Shown piece by piece: positions 16,224 to 23,795 of a DNA stretch of 35,145 nt; position 1 is the stretch's first letter; each line of letters opens with the position of its first letter. Made by a program: the position numbers and the translations under genes. The notes below the pieces were generated by a model. It saw only the letters and a program-made list of their open reading frames with translations, ran no database searches and was not told the origin of the DNA. The DNA comes from Hyphomicrobiales bacterium (lineage in GTDB: Bacteria; Pseudomonadota; Alphaproteobacteria; Rhizobiales; Beijerinckiaceae). The stretch is from NCBI GenBank assembly GCA_025358745.1, contig JANYIH010000136.1:1-35145 (forward strand), written 5' to 3'.

Positions 16224-17702
16224 ATGGCATTGAGGGTCGTCTTCGTCGGAGGCCGGCAGGCGCAACGGCTGTGCGCGATCTACGGCCGCCTGTCCGGCGC
16301 GCCCGAGACTGCGGCCTGGATCGACGTGGTCGCCAAGTTGCAACCCTCGCAGGAGCAACTGGCGGCTTCGGCCGACCTGCTGGCGCTGCAAGCCTGCGGC
16401 GCGCCGCTGCCGCTCGATTTCGACGAGATCGCCACGAAGGCCGAGCGGGTGTGGTTCCCCGAGCTTGCGCTCGACTTCCTGTGGCCGTTCAGCGGTCAGC
16501 CGCATCTCGCCAATACCGCCGACGCGCTGTTTCCAGACGGTCCCTACCCCGTCGAACTCGGCGACGCCTGGCTCAACCGCCGCCTGGAGGGGCGTCAGCT
16601 CGCCGAGGCGATCGAGGCCGAATATCTCGCGCTCGACATCGCCGCGACGCTCGATCTCGACGCTTACAAGACCATGTCCTTCGAGCGGCAGGCCGCGTTC
16701 GACCGCCAATGCGGAACCGATTTCGCCTCGCGGCTGGAAGCGCAATTCGCCGCCCGACCTCTGTTCGTCAATCCGCTGACGCCCGGCGGCGATCTTCTGC
16801 ACGACCTTGCGTCCGGGTTGTTCGCCCGGATGGGCGCGCCGTTTTCGCTTTCCCCTGATTTGCGCCCCGACCTCAGCCGCGTCGCCGAACTTGCGATCCA
16901 CCCCAGCGTCGCTGCGCATTTCGGCCTGGCCTGGACGCAAGGCCGGCGCTATCGCGCCTTTGCCGGCGACCGCGTCGATTTCGCCGAATATGTGGGTCGC
17001 TATCTCGCCTATGCCGAGGGGCCCGAGCTTGAACACGGCGTTCGGCTGGTCGAGGAGGGGCAAACGGACGAGGGGGTGCAGCGGCTTGAAATCGCCGCCG
17101 CGCGGCCGATGGGACGGCGCTTGCTGTCGACCCGGCGCGCGCTCGAACGGGCTTTCGTGACAGGTCTGCGCACGGGCGACGCCTCGGCGATGCTGCGCAT
17201 CGCCGAGGCGTCCGAGCGAAACGGGGCCGACTTACGCACAGCGGCGACCTTTTATGCGCAAGGCCGCTGGGACGAGGCGGAAGCGGCCGCCATGGTGTTT
17301 CTCGCGGCGAGCCCGTCTTCGCTGGAGACATGGCTGTTTGTCGCCCACGTCCGGGATAAACGGGGCGACGGCGAGGGACGCGTCGCAGCGCTGCGGGCGG
17401 CGCTGGAGCTGCGGCCGGACGACCCGGTATTGCAGAGCCAGCTGACGACGGCGGGCTCGGCGCTGGGCGATTTCGCTACGTCGATCGCCTCCGCGCGGGC
17501 CGAGATCGCGCTCAATCCGGCCAATCCGCACACGCATGCGCTGCTTGCGCATCTGTTCGAGCAGGTCGGCGATCAGGAGCGCGCCGCCGCCGAGTTGAAG
17601 CGCGCGCTCGAAATCGTCGCCGTCGGCGAGGAATATGCGGATCTGCGCAACGCGCTCAACCGGCGTCGGATCGATCCGGACCGGGAGGCGACGCCGGACT
17701 AG
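16224..17702 (+). CDS. WcbI-like putative acyltransferase with TPR C-terminus
   Basis: A 492-aa two-part protein. Residues 1-~270 resemble WcbI-type polysaccharide-biosynthesis acetyltransferases (MALRVVFVGGRQAQRLCAIY at the start, later PLPLDFDEIATKAERVWFPE and HPSVAAHFGL). Residues ~330-480 form tetratricopeptide repeats (AATFYAQGRWDEAEAAAMVF, DGEGRVAALRAALELRPDDP, NPHTHALLAHLFEQVGDQER). WcbI proteins start with a VxGNCQ motif whose cysteine is thought catalytic; here it reads VGGRQ, with Arg11 in that place, so acetyl transfer by the known route is doubtful. Start ATG 16224 follows GAGAGG. It is divergent from the AlgX/ATP-grasp operon and its stop overlaps the convergent DUF1624 gene by 4 bases. 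The WcbI assignment is by pattern and moderately sure; the TPR part is clear. Confidence 0.7.
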   Translation: MALRVVFVGGRQAQRLCAIYGRLSGAPETAAWIDVVAKLQPSQEQLAASADLLALQACGAPLPLDFDEIATKAERVWFPELALDFLWPFSGQPHLANTADALFPDGPYPVELGDAWLNRRLEGRQLAEAIEAEYLALDIAATLDLDAYKTMSFERQAAFDRQCGTDFASRLEAQFAARPLFVNPLTPGGDLLHDLASGLFARMGAPFSLSPDLRPDLSRVAELAIHPSVAAHFGLAWTQGRRYRAFAGDRVDFAEYVGRYLAYAEGPELEHGVRLVEEGQTDEGVQRLEIAAARPMGRRLLSTRRALERAFVTGLRTGDASAMLRIAEASERNGADLRTAATFYAQGRWDEAEAAAMVFLAASPSSLETWLFVAHVRDKRGDGEGRVAALRAALELRPDDPVLQSQLTTAGSALGDFATSIASARAEIALNPANPHTHALLAHLFEQVGDQERAAAELKRALEIVAVGEEYADLRNALNRRRIDPDREATPD

Positions 17703-18640
17703 CGCGCCTGTGCGCCGCAGGCGTCGACGATGCCCGCGATCCGGTCGCGCTCGGCTTTGGTGATCGAGCGCGAGGCGAGCCGGCCGGCGAGACCGGCGGC
17801 GGCGGCGTCGCGCACGACGCAGGCGCAGGCGCGCTCGCACGGCTCGATCTCGCCGCCCGCTTCGACGCAGGCCGGACGACACGCCTCCGCATAGGCCTCG
17901 ATCGACAGCCGCTCGGAATAGCCGCTGACCTGCAACGCGCCATAGAGCAGCCCGATGAGGATGGGCTGGTGGATCAGATAGACCGCAAGACTATGCCGGC
18001 CTGCGAACGCAAGCCCCCGCAGCGGCGCGGCGCTCGCCCGCCAGTCCGGCGGAGCGCGCGAAAGCTTCGTCAGCGCCAGCCCGATCAGCGTAACCCCGCC
18101 CCAGGGCGCAAGCGGACGCCAGTCGAGCGTCGCGGGATCGTGGACGCCAAGGCCGAGCCAGACCCACCCCGGCGGGTCGAAAGCGGGCGCAGCATAGGCC
18201 AGGGGCAGCGCGACCAACGCGACGCCGGTCGCCAGCGCCGCCCAGGTCGATAGCGCGCCCGGCGCGATCAGGAACGGGAGGCTCGCCAAGCTGGCGACGA
18301 ACAGGCAATGCAGGATGCCGAAGAAGATTGGCGTTTCCGGCGCGACCGCATAGGTCGCCGCGCTGACCAGCGCCGCCGCCGCGCCGATCTTGATGAGCCT
18401 GACGCCGAAAGGTCGCGGCCGGAAGCCGCTGGCGTGCGCCAGCGCCAAAGACAAGCCGGCGAGGCCGAGAAACACCGAGGCGATGACGTGCGAGGCCAGC
18501 CGCATCGGCGGGGTGAATGGCGTGGTGGGCGCGACGACGCCGAAATAGGCGAGATCCCAGGTAAAATGATAGGCCGCCATCGCCACCAGCGCGACGCCGC
18601 GCGCGACATCGACCGCGTCGAGACGCTGGCTATCACTCAC
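17699..18640 (-). CDS. DUF1624 / HGSNAT-like membrane acyltransferase
   Basis: A 313-aa integral membrane protein. [29 protein letters not shown] and [20 protein letters not shown] are characteristic of DUF1624, the family of heparan-alpha-glucosaminide N-acetyltransferase-like proteins that move acetyl groups across a membrane. About seven to eight hydrophobic segments are visible. After the last one comes a ~65-residue tail with spaced cysteines ([20 protein letters not shown], then CVV and a final C), unusual for the core family and perhaps disulphide-bonded or metal-binding. Start GTG 18640 overlaps the dapF stop by 4 bases (GTGA), so it is co-translated with dapF. Acceptor substrate unknown. 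Confidence 0.82.
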   Translation of the reverse strand: MSDSQRLDAVDVARGVALVAMAAYHFTWDLAYFGVVAPTTPFTPPMRLASHVIASVFLGLAGLSLALAHASGFRPRPFGVRLIKIGAAAALVSAATYAVAPETPIFFGILHCLFVASLASLPFLIAPGALSTWAALATGVALVALPLAYAAPAFDPPGWVWLGLGVHDPATLDWRPLAPWGGVTLIGLALTKLSRAPPDWRASAAPLRGLAFAGRHSLAVYLIHQPILIGLLYGALQVSGYSERLSIEAYAEACRPACVEAGGEIEPCERACACVVRDAAAAGLAGRLASRSITKAERDRIAGIVDACGAQAR

Positions 18641-19464
18641 GCCAGTTCGATCTCGCGTTCGAATTCGACCGGCCCCGTCATCAAAACGGAGCCCCCGTCC
18701 CAGGCGATCAAGAGTTCGCCGCCCGGAAGTTCGATTGTCGCCTCGCGCGCGGCGAGGCCGCGCCGGACGGCGGCGACCAGCGTCGCGCAGGCGGCCGAGC
18801 CGCACGCGAGCGTCGCCCCGACGCCGCGCTCCCAAACCTTCAGCCGGATGCGGTCGGGCGCGAGGATTTGCGCGAACGAGATGTTCGCTTTCTCCGGGAA
18901 TAGCGGATGGGTCTCCAGCGCGGGACCGGCTCTCGCCAGATCAACCGCGTCGAGGTTCGCCACGAAGAACAAAGCGTGCGGATTGCCCATATTGACGAGG
19001 CTCGCAGGACCGTAGGCGACGGCCTCGGCAATCTCGACCGCTGCCGTGTCGACCGCCCGCGCGAACGGAATCTCGTCCCAGCGCAGCCGGGGCGCGCCCA
19101 TGTCGACGCGATAGGTCCATTCGCCCAGCCGCTCGCAGGCGATCAGCCCGCGCGCGGTCTCCACCGTCAGCGCGCGCAAGCCCGTCTCGCGGGCGAGACG
19201 GTCGGCGACGCAGCGCGTCCCGTTGCCGCAGGCGCCGGCGAGGCTGCCATCGTTGTTGTAGATTGTGACATAGGCCAGCGTTCCCGCCGTGCGCGGATCG
19301 GACAGCGCCATCATCTGATCGTAGTCGAGGCCGGGCGCGCGATGGATCGCGCGCGCTTCGTTCGTCGTCGGCAAAGCCGCGCCGCCCCTGAGATCGAGCA
19401 CGAGGATCTTGTTGCCGGCGCCATTCATGCGCGCGAAGCGCCGGCCCAGCGAAGAGACCGTCAT
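18637..19464 (-). CDS. dapF: Diaminopimelate epimerase
   Basis: A 275-aa DapF that converts LL- to meso-diaminopimelate for lysine and peptidoglycan synthesis. The N-terminus [19 protein letters not shown] fits the family. The two catalytic cysteines lie in [20 protein letters not shown] and [15 protein letters not shown], and the substrate-contact segment [12 protein letters not shown] is present. Length is normal. The start ATG 19464 has only a weak ribosome site. It leads a two-gene unit with the DUF1624 gene. In many alphaproteobacteria dapF is followed by a MiaB-like methylthiotransferase gene; that neighbour is absent here. Confidence 0.95.
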   Translation of the reverse strand: MTVSSLGRRFARMNGAGNKILVLDLRGGAALPTTNEARAIHRAPGLDYDQMMALSDPRTAGTLAYVTIYNNDGSLAGACGNGTRCVADRLARETGLRALTVETARGLIACERLGEWTYRVDMGAPRLRWDEIPFARAVDTAAVEIAEAVAYGPASLVNMGNPHALFFVANLDAVDLARAGPALETHPLFPEKANISFAQILAPDRIRLKVWERGVGATLACGSAACATLVAAVRRGLAAREATIELPGGELLIAWDGGSVLMTGPVEFEREIELA

Positions 19465-19487
19465 GGCGCGCCCCCGTACCGGCGACC

Positions 19488-19598
19488 CGTCATTGCGAGC
19501 GAAGCGAAGCTATCCATGTTTCAGCGATCGACGGCTTATCGGCTAAACGGGGCGGCGGAAACGCGGATCGCTTCGTTGCCGCGCGCCGCGCGATGACG
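19488..19598. repeat. REP-like palindromic intergenic element
   Basis: The element starts CGTCATTGCGAGCGAAGCGA (19488 on) and ends with GGATCGCTTCG near 19565 and CGCGATGACG at 19589-19598, so its arms are inverted: CGTCAT/ATGACG at the tips and GCGAAGC/GCTTCG inside. The CATTGCGAGCGAAGCGAAGC type of arm recurs between genes in many alphaproteobacterial genomes. It fills most of the 189-bp gap between DUF721 and dapF. It could fold into a long cruciform or transcript hairpin. Confidence 0.65.
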
Positions 19599-19653
19599 AT
19601 CCCGCCGAATGGCGAAGCTCTCTAGCGCGACCCTGCGCTCAAGTCGATGGCGT

Positions 19654-20184
19654 TCAACCGCGCGCGCGGTCGATCACCCGCGCGCCAAGCCGCACCAGCG
19701 CCTCGCTCAGGGCCTCGTCCTCGACCTTCACAGCCGCACGCGCCGCTGCGACCGCCTCGGCGCTCGGCAGCGGCACGCCTCGGCGAACCTTAAGCGCCGG
19801 CAGCGGCCCCTGCCGAAACGCGACCTTCTCCACGCAACGCCAGCCGAAATGCGCGTTGACGCGCTCGACGATCAGCCGCGACAGATGCTGCGCCTCGATG
19901 GCGAAGGCCGCGTCGATCCGCAAGATCAGCGTGGCCGCGCCACGCGGCCCGTCGGGGTCGGCTTTCGCCCCGCGCGGCGGCCAATTGAGCCGCTCGAACC
20001 GGGCGAAACGGGCGATGTCGAGCCCGACGATCTCGGGCCAATGCGCGATCAGCCCGCTCTCGCTCAAGCCCCGCGCCGCCAGCGCCGGGCCGACGATCGC
20101 GGCGAGATGCGCGCCGAGCGAAGTCGCGCGCGGTTTTCTATTCGGTCGCGGAGGGCTAGAGGCGTCGGCCATGAATGCATCCAT
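19654..20184 (-). CDS. DUF721 (DciA-like) protein
   Basis: A protein of ~176 aa with the DUF721 pattern: SLGAHLAAIVGPALAARGLS, LIAHWPEIVGLDIARFARFE, then a beta-rich middle (ATLILRIDAAFAIEAQHLSR) and HFGWRCVEKVAFRQGPLP. DUF721 includes DciA, the bacterial loader/operator of the replicative helicase DnaB; whether this alphaproteobacterial version does the same is unproven. Start ATG 20184 is preferred because AGAAGG lies 4-5 bases upstream; ATG 20172 is possible. It is divergent from mutY and the coding regions overlap at their 5' ends. In many relatives DUF721 is followed by a DsbA-like gene and smc; here a repeat and dapF follow instead. Confidence 0.85.
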   Translation of the reverse strand: MDAFMADASSPPRPNRKPRATSLGAHLAAIVGPALAARGLSESGLIAHWPEIVGLDIARFARFERLNWPPRGAKADPDGPRGAATLILRIDAAFAIEAQHLSRLIVERVNAHFGWRCVEKVAFRQGPLPALKVRRGVPLPSAEAVAAARAAVKVEDEALSEALVRLGARVIDRARG

Positions 20185-21208
20185 AGCGCCTTCTCGCGTC
20201 GCCGCCAAAGCGCTGGCCTGGTTCGACCGCCACGCCCGCGTGCTGCCGTGGCGCGACGCGCCCGATCCCTACCGCGTCTGGCTGTCGGAGATCCTGCTGC
20301 AACAGACGACGACCACCGGCGCGGCGCCCTACTATGCCGAGTTCCTGCGCCGCTGGCCCGATGTGGCCGCGCTCGCCGCCGCACCAATGGAGGAGGTGAT
20401 GAGCGCCTTCGCCGGCCTTGGATATTACTCGCGGGCGCGAAATCTTCACGCCTGCGCGAAGACGATCGCGGCGGGGGGCGGCGCCTTCCCTGCCGACGAG
20501 GCGGCTTTGCGCGCGCTGCCGGGCGTCGGCCCCTATACCGCCGCCGCCATCGCGGCGATCGCGTTTGGCCAGCCGGCGACCCCGATCGACGGCAACATCG
20601 CCCGCATCGTCTCGCGGCTGGCGGGGTTTTCCGCGCCCATCGCCGCCAATCGGCGCGAGATCGAGGCTTTCGCCAAAACCCTGACCCCGCCGCGCCGCGC
20701 CGGAGATTTCGCGCAAAGCCTGATGGACATCGGCGCGACGATCTGCCGACCCAGGTCGCCGGCCTGCGCCACCTGTCCTCTACACGAAGGATGCGTCGCC
20801 GCCGCCAGCGGCGACCCCGAGGCTTTCCCCGCCCGCGCGCAAAAGAAGCCGCGCCCGCAAAAAGTCGGGGCCGCGTTTTTCGCCGCCCGCCCCAACGGCG
20901 CCTTTCTCGCCCGCCGCCGCCCGCCCAGGGGGCTGCTTGGCGCGACGATGGAGCTTCCGGGCGGAGAATGGCGGGCCGGCGATCTCGCCGATGTCGGCGC
21001 GCAGGATGCGCCGTTCGCGGCCGCGTGGACCCGCCTGCCCGGCCGCGTCGAGCACGTATTCACCCATTTCACGCTGCGGCTGGCGCTGTTTTGCGCTGAG
21101 GCGCCGGGGGCCGCGCCGGAGAGTATGGTCTATGTGGCGCCCGACGAGATCGAGAGCGCGGGCTTCTCAGGGCTCATGCGCAAGGCGATTGCGCTCGCGC
21201 GCGGCTAA
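20171..21208 (+). CDS. mutY: Adenine DNA glycosylase MutY
   Basis: A 345-aa A/G-mismatch glycosylase that removes adenine opposite 8-oxoguanine. Visible features in order: VLPWRDAPDPYRVWLSEILL with the catalytic Glu, QQTTTTGAAPYY, the helix-hairpin-helix LPGVGPYTAAAIAAIAFGQP, the catalytic Asp in TPIDGNIARI, and the 4Fe-4S loop CRPRSPACATCPLHEGC (C-x6-C-x2-C-x5-C). A NUDIX-like C-terminal 8-oxoG recognition domain follows (ARRRPPRGLLGATMELPGGE and HVFTHFTLRLALF). ATG 20171 has AGAGG 8 bases upstream. Its 3' end overlaps the convergent histidine kinase gene by 4 bases. Confidence 0.96.
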   Translation: MNASIAPSRVAAKALAWFDRHARVLPWRDAPDPYRVWLSEILLQQTTTTGAAPYYAEFLRRWPDVAALAAAPMEEVMSAFAGLGYYSRARNLHACAKTIAAGGGAFPADEAALRALPGVGPYTAAAIAAIAFGQPATPIDGNIARIVSRLAGFSAPIAANRREIEAFAKTLTPPRRAGDFAQSLMDIGATICRPRSPACATCPLHEGCVAAASGDPEAFPARAQKKPRPQKVGAAFFAARPNGAFLARRRPPRGLLGATMELPGGEWRAGDLADVGAQDAPFAAAWTRLPGRVEHVFTHFTLRLALFCAEAPGAAPESMVYVAPDEIESAGFSGLMRKAIALARG

Positions 21209-22590
21209 AACCCCGGTAGCCGCAGCGTCGCGCGCAGGCCGCCGAGCGGGCTGTCGCCCAGCTCCAGCGCGCCGCCGTAATTGGCGGCGAGATCGACCAC
21301 GATGGAGAGCCCCAGACCCGAGCCGGGGCGCGATTCGTCGAGCCGGCGGCCGCGCTCCAGCGCGGCGGCGCGCGCATCCGGACCAAGGCCGGGGCCGTCA
21401 TCGTCGATGTGGACCGCCAGGAAGCTGCGGCCGGAGGGATCGGGCGAGGCGGCGCGCTCGGCAGTCAGAACGACCCGCGCGCGCGCCCATTTGCCGGAAT
21501 TGTCCAGGAGATTGCCGACCAGATCGGTCAGATCCTGCGGCTCGCCGCGGAACTTCAGGCCCGGCGCGAGCTGGCTCTCGAATTCGAGGTCGCGGTCGCG
21601 ATAGACCTTCTCGAACGTCCGCAACAGCCCCTCCACCACCGGGGTCAGATCGGTCGCCGCGCCGATGGTGGTCGCCCGCGCGGCGGCGCGCGCCCGGTCG
21701 AGGTAGAACGTCACCTGCCGCGACATCACCTGCGCCTGCTCGCGCACTTTCTCGCTTAACGTGGGACTGCCCGCCTCGGCCTCGTTGACGATCACGCTGA
21801 GCGGCGTCTTGAGGGCGTGGGCGAGATTGCCGACCTGCGTGCGCGCGCGCCGCACCACCTCGCGATTGGCGTCGAGCAGCAGGTTCAACTCGGCGGCGAG
21901 CGGCGCGAGATCCTCAGGGTATTCGCCCTCGATATGCTCGGCCTCGCCGCGCCGGATGGCGATCAGCCCGTCGCGCAATTGCCGCAGCGGCCGCAGGCCG
22001 AACCGCACCGCCAGCGCCGTCGAGCCGATCAAAACCGCCGCCAGCGCGAGAAATGTCGCGCTCAACGCATATTCGAATTGCACGACCTGCCCGCGCATCA
22101 CGTCCGCGTTGGCTGCGACCTGCATCAGGTATCGCCCCTCCTCGCCGGCGTCGATCACCCGCTCGATCACGCGCAAAGGCTTGTCGCCCGGTCCGGTCAC
22201 ATAGCCACGCGCGAAATTCTCGGAATTGGCGGCGCCGGCGGGCAGGCGCGCCAGTTGCGAACCGAACAGCGATTTCGAGGTGCGGATTTCCGGCTTGGCC
22301 GCGTCGAGCCGGGTGATCTCCCAGTACCAGCCGGAAAAGGCGAGTTCGAATTGCGGCGCGATCACCGGGGGCGGCCCCGCGCGGCCCTCCTCGGCGCTGA
22401 CGGCGACATTGGCGACCAGCGCCTTGGCGTAGACTTCGAGCGTGTCGTCGAAACTGTCCTCGGTCGAACTGGCGTTGAGCGCGCTGAGGCCGACGCCCGC
22501 GACGATGAGGATGGAGGCGCTCCAGAACGCGGCGGCCAGAAACAGCCGCGAGGCGATCGAACGGCCTTGCAGGTAGCGGCGCATCGCCAT
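21205..22590 (-). CDS. Sensor histidine kinase (PhoQ-type)
   Basis: A 461-aa membrane sensor kinase. TM1 (LFLAAAFWSASILIVAGVGL) and TM2 (ALSATFLALAAVLIGSTALA) flank a periplasmic sensor region of ~145 residues. A HAMP-like segment (RPLRQLRDGLIAIRRGEAEH) follows. The phospho-acceptor His is in QVGNLAHALKTPLSVIVNEA, the N box is DLVGNLLDNSGKWA, and the G boxes are DDDGPGLG and RPGSGLGLSIV. This matches the PhoQ-like class with an ALKTPL H box. Start ATG 22590 overlaps the regulator stop by one base, so the pair is coupled. The signal is unknown; metal ions, pH or envelope stress would be typical for the class. Confidence 0.93.
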   Translation of the reverse strand: MAMRRYLQGRSIASRLFLAAAFWSASILIVAGVGLSALNASSTEDSFDDTLEVYAKALVANVAVSAEEGRAGPPPVIAPQFELAFSGWYWEITRLDAAKPEIRTSKSLFGSQLARLPAGAANSENFARGYVTGPGDKPLRVIERVIDAGEEGRYLMQVAANADVMRGQVVQFEYALSATFLALAAVLIGSTALAVRFGLRPLRQLRDGLIAIRRGEAEHIEGEYPEDLAPLAAELNLLLDANREVVRRARTQVGNLAHALKTPLSVIVNEAEAGSPTLSEKVREQAQVMSRQVTFYLDRARAAARATTIGAATDLTPVVEGLLRTFEKVYRDRDLEFESQLAPGLKFRGEPQDLTDLVGNLLDNSGKWARARVVLTAERAASPDPSGRSFLAVHIDDDGPGLGPDARAAALERGRRLDESRPGSGLGLSIVVDLAANYGGALELGDSPLGGLRATLRLPGF

Positions 22591-23270
22591 CAGCGCGGCG
22601 TCTTGGGACCGGCGTCGCCCTCGATGATATAGCCCAGACCGCGCGCGGTCTGGATCAGATCGACCCCGAGTTTTCGTCGCAGGCGGCCGACGAACACTTC
22701 GATGGTGTTGGAATCGCGGTCGAAATCCTGATCGTAGAGATGTTCGACCAGTTCGCTGCGCGACACGATGCGGCCGGCGTGATGCATGAGATAGCTCAGC
22801 AGGCGGTATTCGTGGCTCGTCAGCTTGACGGCGACGTCGTTCACGCTCACGCGGCCCGCCCGCGCGTCGAGCTTGACGGGGCCGACGACGATCTCGCTGG
22901 TGGCGTGGCCCGACGCCCGGCGCAACAGCGCGCGCAGCCTCGCCAGCAGTTCCTCCATATGGAACGGCTTGGAGACATAATCGTCGGCGCCGGCGTCGAA
23001 CCCCTCGACCTTGTCGCTCCAGCGGTCGCGCGCGGTCAAGATCAGCACCGGCATGACGCGGCCGGCCTTGCGCCACGCCTGCAACACGGCGACGCCGTCG
23101 CGCTTGGGCAGGCCGATGTCGAGCACGATGGCGTCGTAAGGCTCGGTGTCGCCGAGAAACCAGCCCTCCTCGCCGTCATAGGCGCGGTCGACCGCGTAAC
23201 CCGCGCCCTCCAGCGCGGAAGTCACTTGCCGGTTGAGATCGCGTTCGTCTTCGACAACGAGAAGGCGCAT
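22590..23270 (-). CDS. OmpR/PhoP-family response regulator
   Basis: A 226-aa regulator with a receiver domain (MRLLVVEDERDLNRQVTSAL; phospho-acceptor Asp in AIVLDIGLPKRDG; Thr in LILTARD; Lys in DDYVSKPFHM) and a winged-helix DNA-binding domain ending in NTIEVFVGRLRRKLGVDLIQ and TARGLGYII. It is the cognate partner of the downstream histidine kinase. Upstream, 24 bases away, is a PepSY-domain gene. OmpR-type regulators bind tandem direct repeats; the 17-bp repeats at 23700-23762 in front of this operon are an obvious candidate target, possibly for autoregulation. AGGA precedes the ATG. Confidence 0.95.
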   Translation of the reverse strand: MRLLVVEDERDLNRQVTSALEGAGYAVDRAYDGEEGWFLGDTEPYDAIVLDIGLPKRDGVAVLQAWRKAGRVMPVLILTARDRWSDKVEGFDAGADDYVSKPFHMEELLARLRALLRRASGHATSEIVVGPVKLDARAGRVSVNDVAVKLTSHEYRLLSYLMHHAGRIVSRSELVEHLYDQDFDRDSNTIEVFVGRLRRKLGVDLIQTARGLGYIIEGDAGPKTPR

Positions 23271-23294
23271 GGAAAATCCTGAAAAACGCGCCGG

Positions 23295-23660
23295 CTAGTT
23301 CTTCGGCGGCGCCGGCGGCGCGCGCTTGTAGTCCACGAGTTTGCCGGTCGTCGCATTGACATGGGCGTGGAAGAATTTTCCATCCCGGTGCAGCAGCGCG
23401 ATTTCGTAGATCAATTCGTCGTCAATGCGGCAGAGTTTGGCCGAAAGCGCTTCGGCCTTGAAATGTTGCGCGGCGAATTTCAGCACCGCGAACGGCTCGT
23501 GCAGATGCAGCGCCTTGATCTGCTCGCGCGTCTCGGCGGCGGACATGCATTGCCGCTTGGCGGCGGCGCGCGGCTCCGCGTCCGCCCGCGGAGGCGGCGT
23601 CGGCGTGAGCCCCAACGCCACAGCGAGGGCGAGAGGAGAAAAGGCCATAAGTCCCCGCAT
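23295..23660 (-). CDS. Exported PepSY-domain protein
   Basis: A 121-aa small periplasmic protein. It has a signal peptide (LMAFSPLALAVALGLTPTPP) and a PepSY-type domain: EQIKALHLHEPFAVLKFAAQ, IDDELIYEIALLHRDGKFFH and VNATTGKLVDYKR. PepSY domains are thought to inhibit or modulate proteases and sensors and are commonly encoded beside OmpR-type two-component systems, as here. It heads the PepSY-regulator-kinase operon on the minus strand. A trypsin-like protease is transcribed divergently, so this protein could hold the protease or the kinase sensor in check; that is inference. ATG 23660 or 23648 are both possible starts. Confidence 0.85.
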   Translation of the reverse strand: MRGLMAFSPLALAVALGLTPTPPPRADAEPRAAAKRQCMSAAETREQIKALHLHEPFAVLKFAAQHFKAEALSAKLCRIDDELIYEIALLHRDGKFFHAHVNATTGKLVDYKRAPPAPPKN

Positions 23661-23699
23661 CGGTCGCTTCTTCCGCCCCCCAAGCTGAATGCGCCATGA

Positions 23700-23762
23700 A
23701 TGTTCACGCTTAACTCATGTTCACGCTTAACTCATGTTCAGGCTTAACTCATGTTCAGGCTT
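23700..23762. repeat. Four 17-bp tandem direct repeats (putative operator)
   Basis: Units begin at 23700, 23717, 23734 and 23751. The first two are identical (ATGTTCACGCTTAACTC), the third differs by one base (ATGTTCAGG...), and the fourth matches for 12 bases before diverging. They sit in the divergent promoter region, 40 bp from the PepSY gene start and 34 bp from the protease start. Uniform spacing and location suggest a regulator array. They are markedly more AT-rich than the surroundings. Confidence 0.8.
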
Positions 23763-23771
23763 GCGCAAGCC
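23758..23771. promoter_or_regulatory. 14-bp perfect palindrome GGCTTGCGCAAGCC
   Basis: A perfect dyad overlapping the fourth tandem repeat and lying 25 bp before the protease start codon. It may be a separate operator or a leader hairpin that affects translation of the protease. Confidence 0.5.
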
Positions 23772-23795
23772 GGCGTCGTTGCGTAGCGCGAAGCG

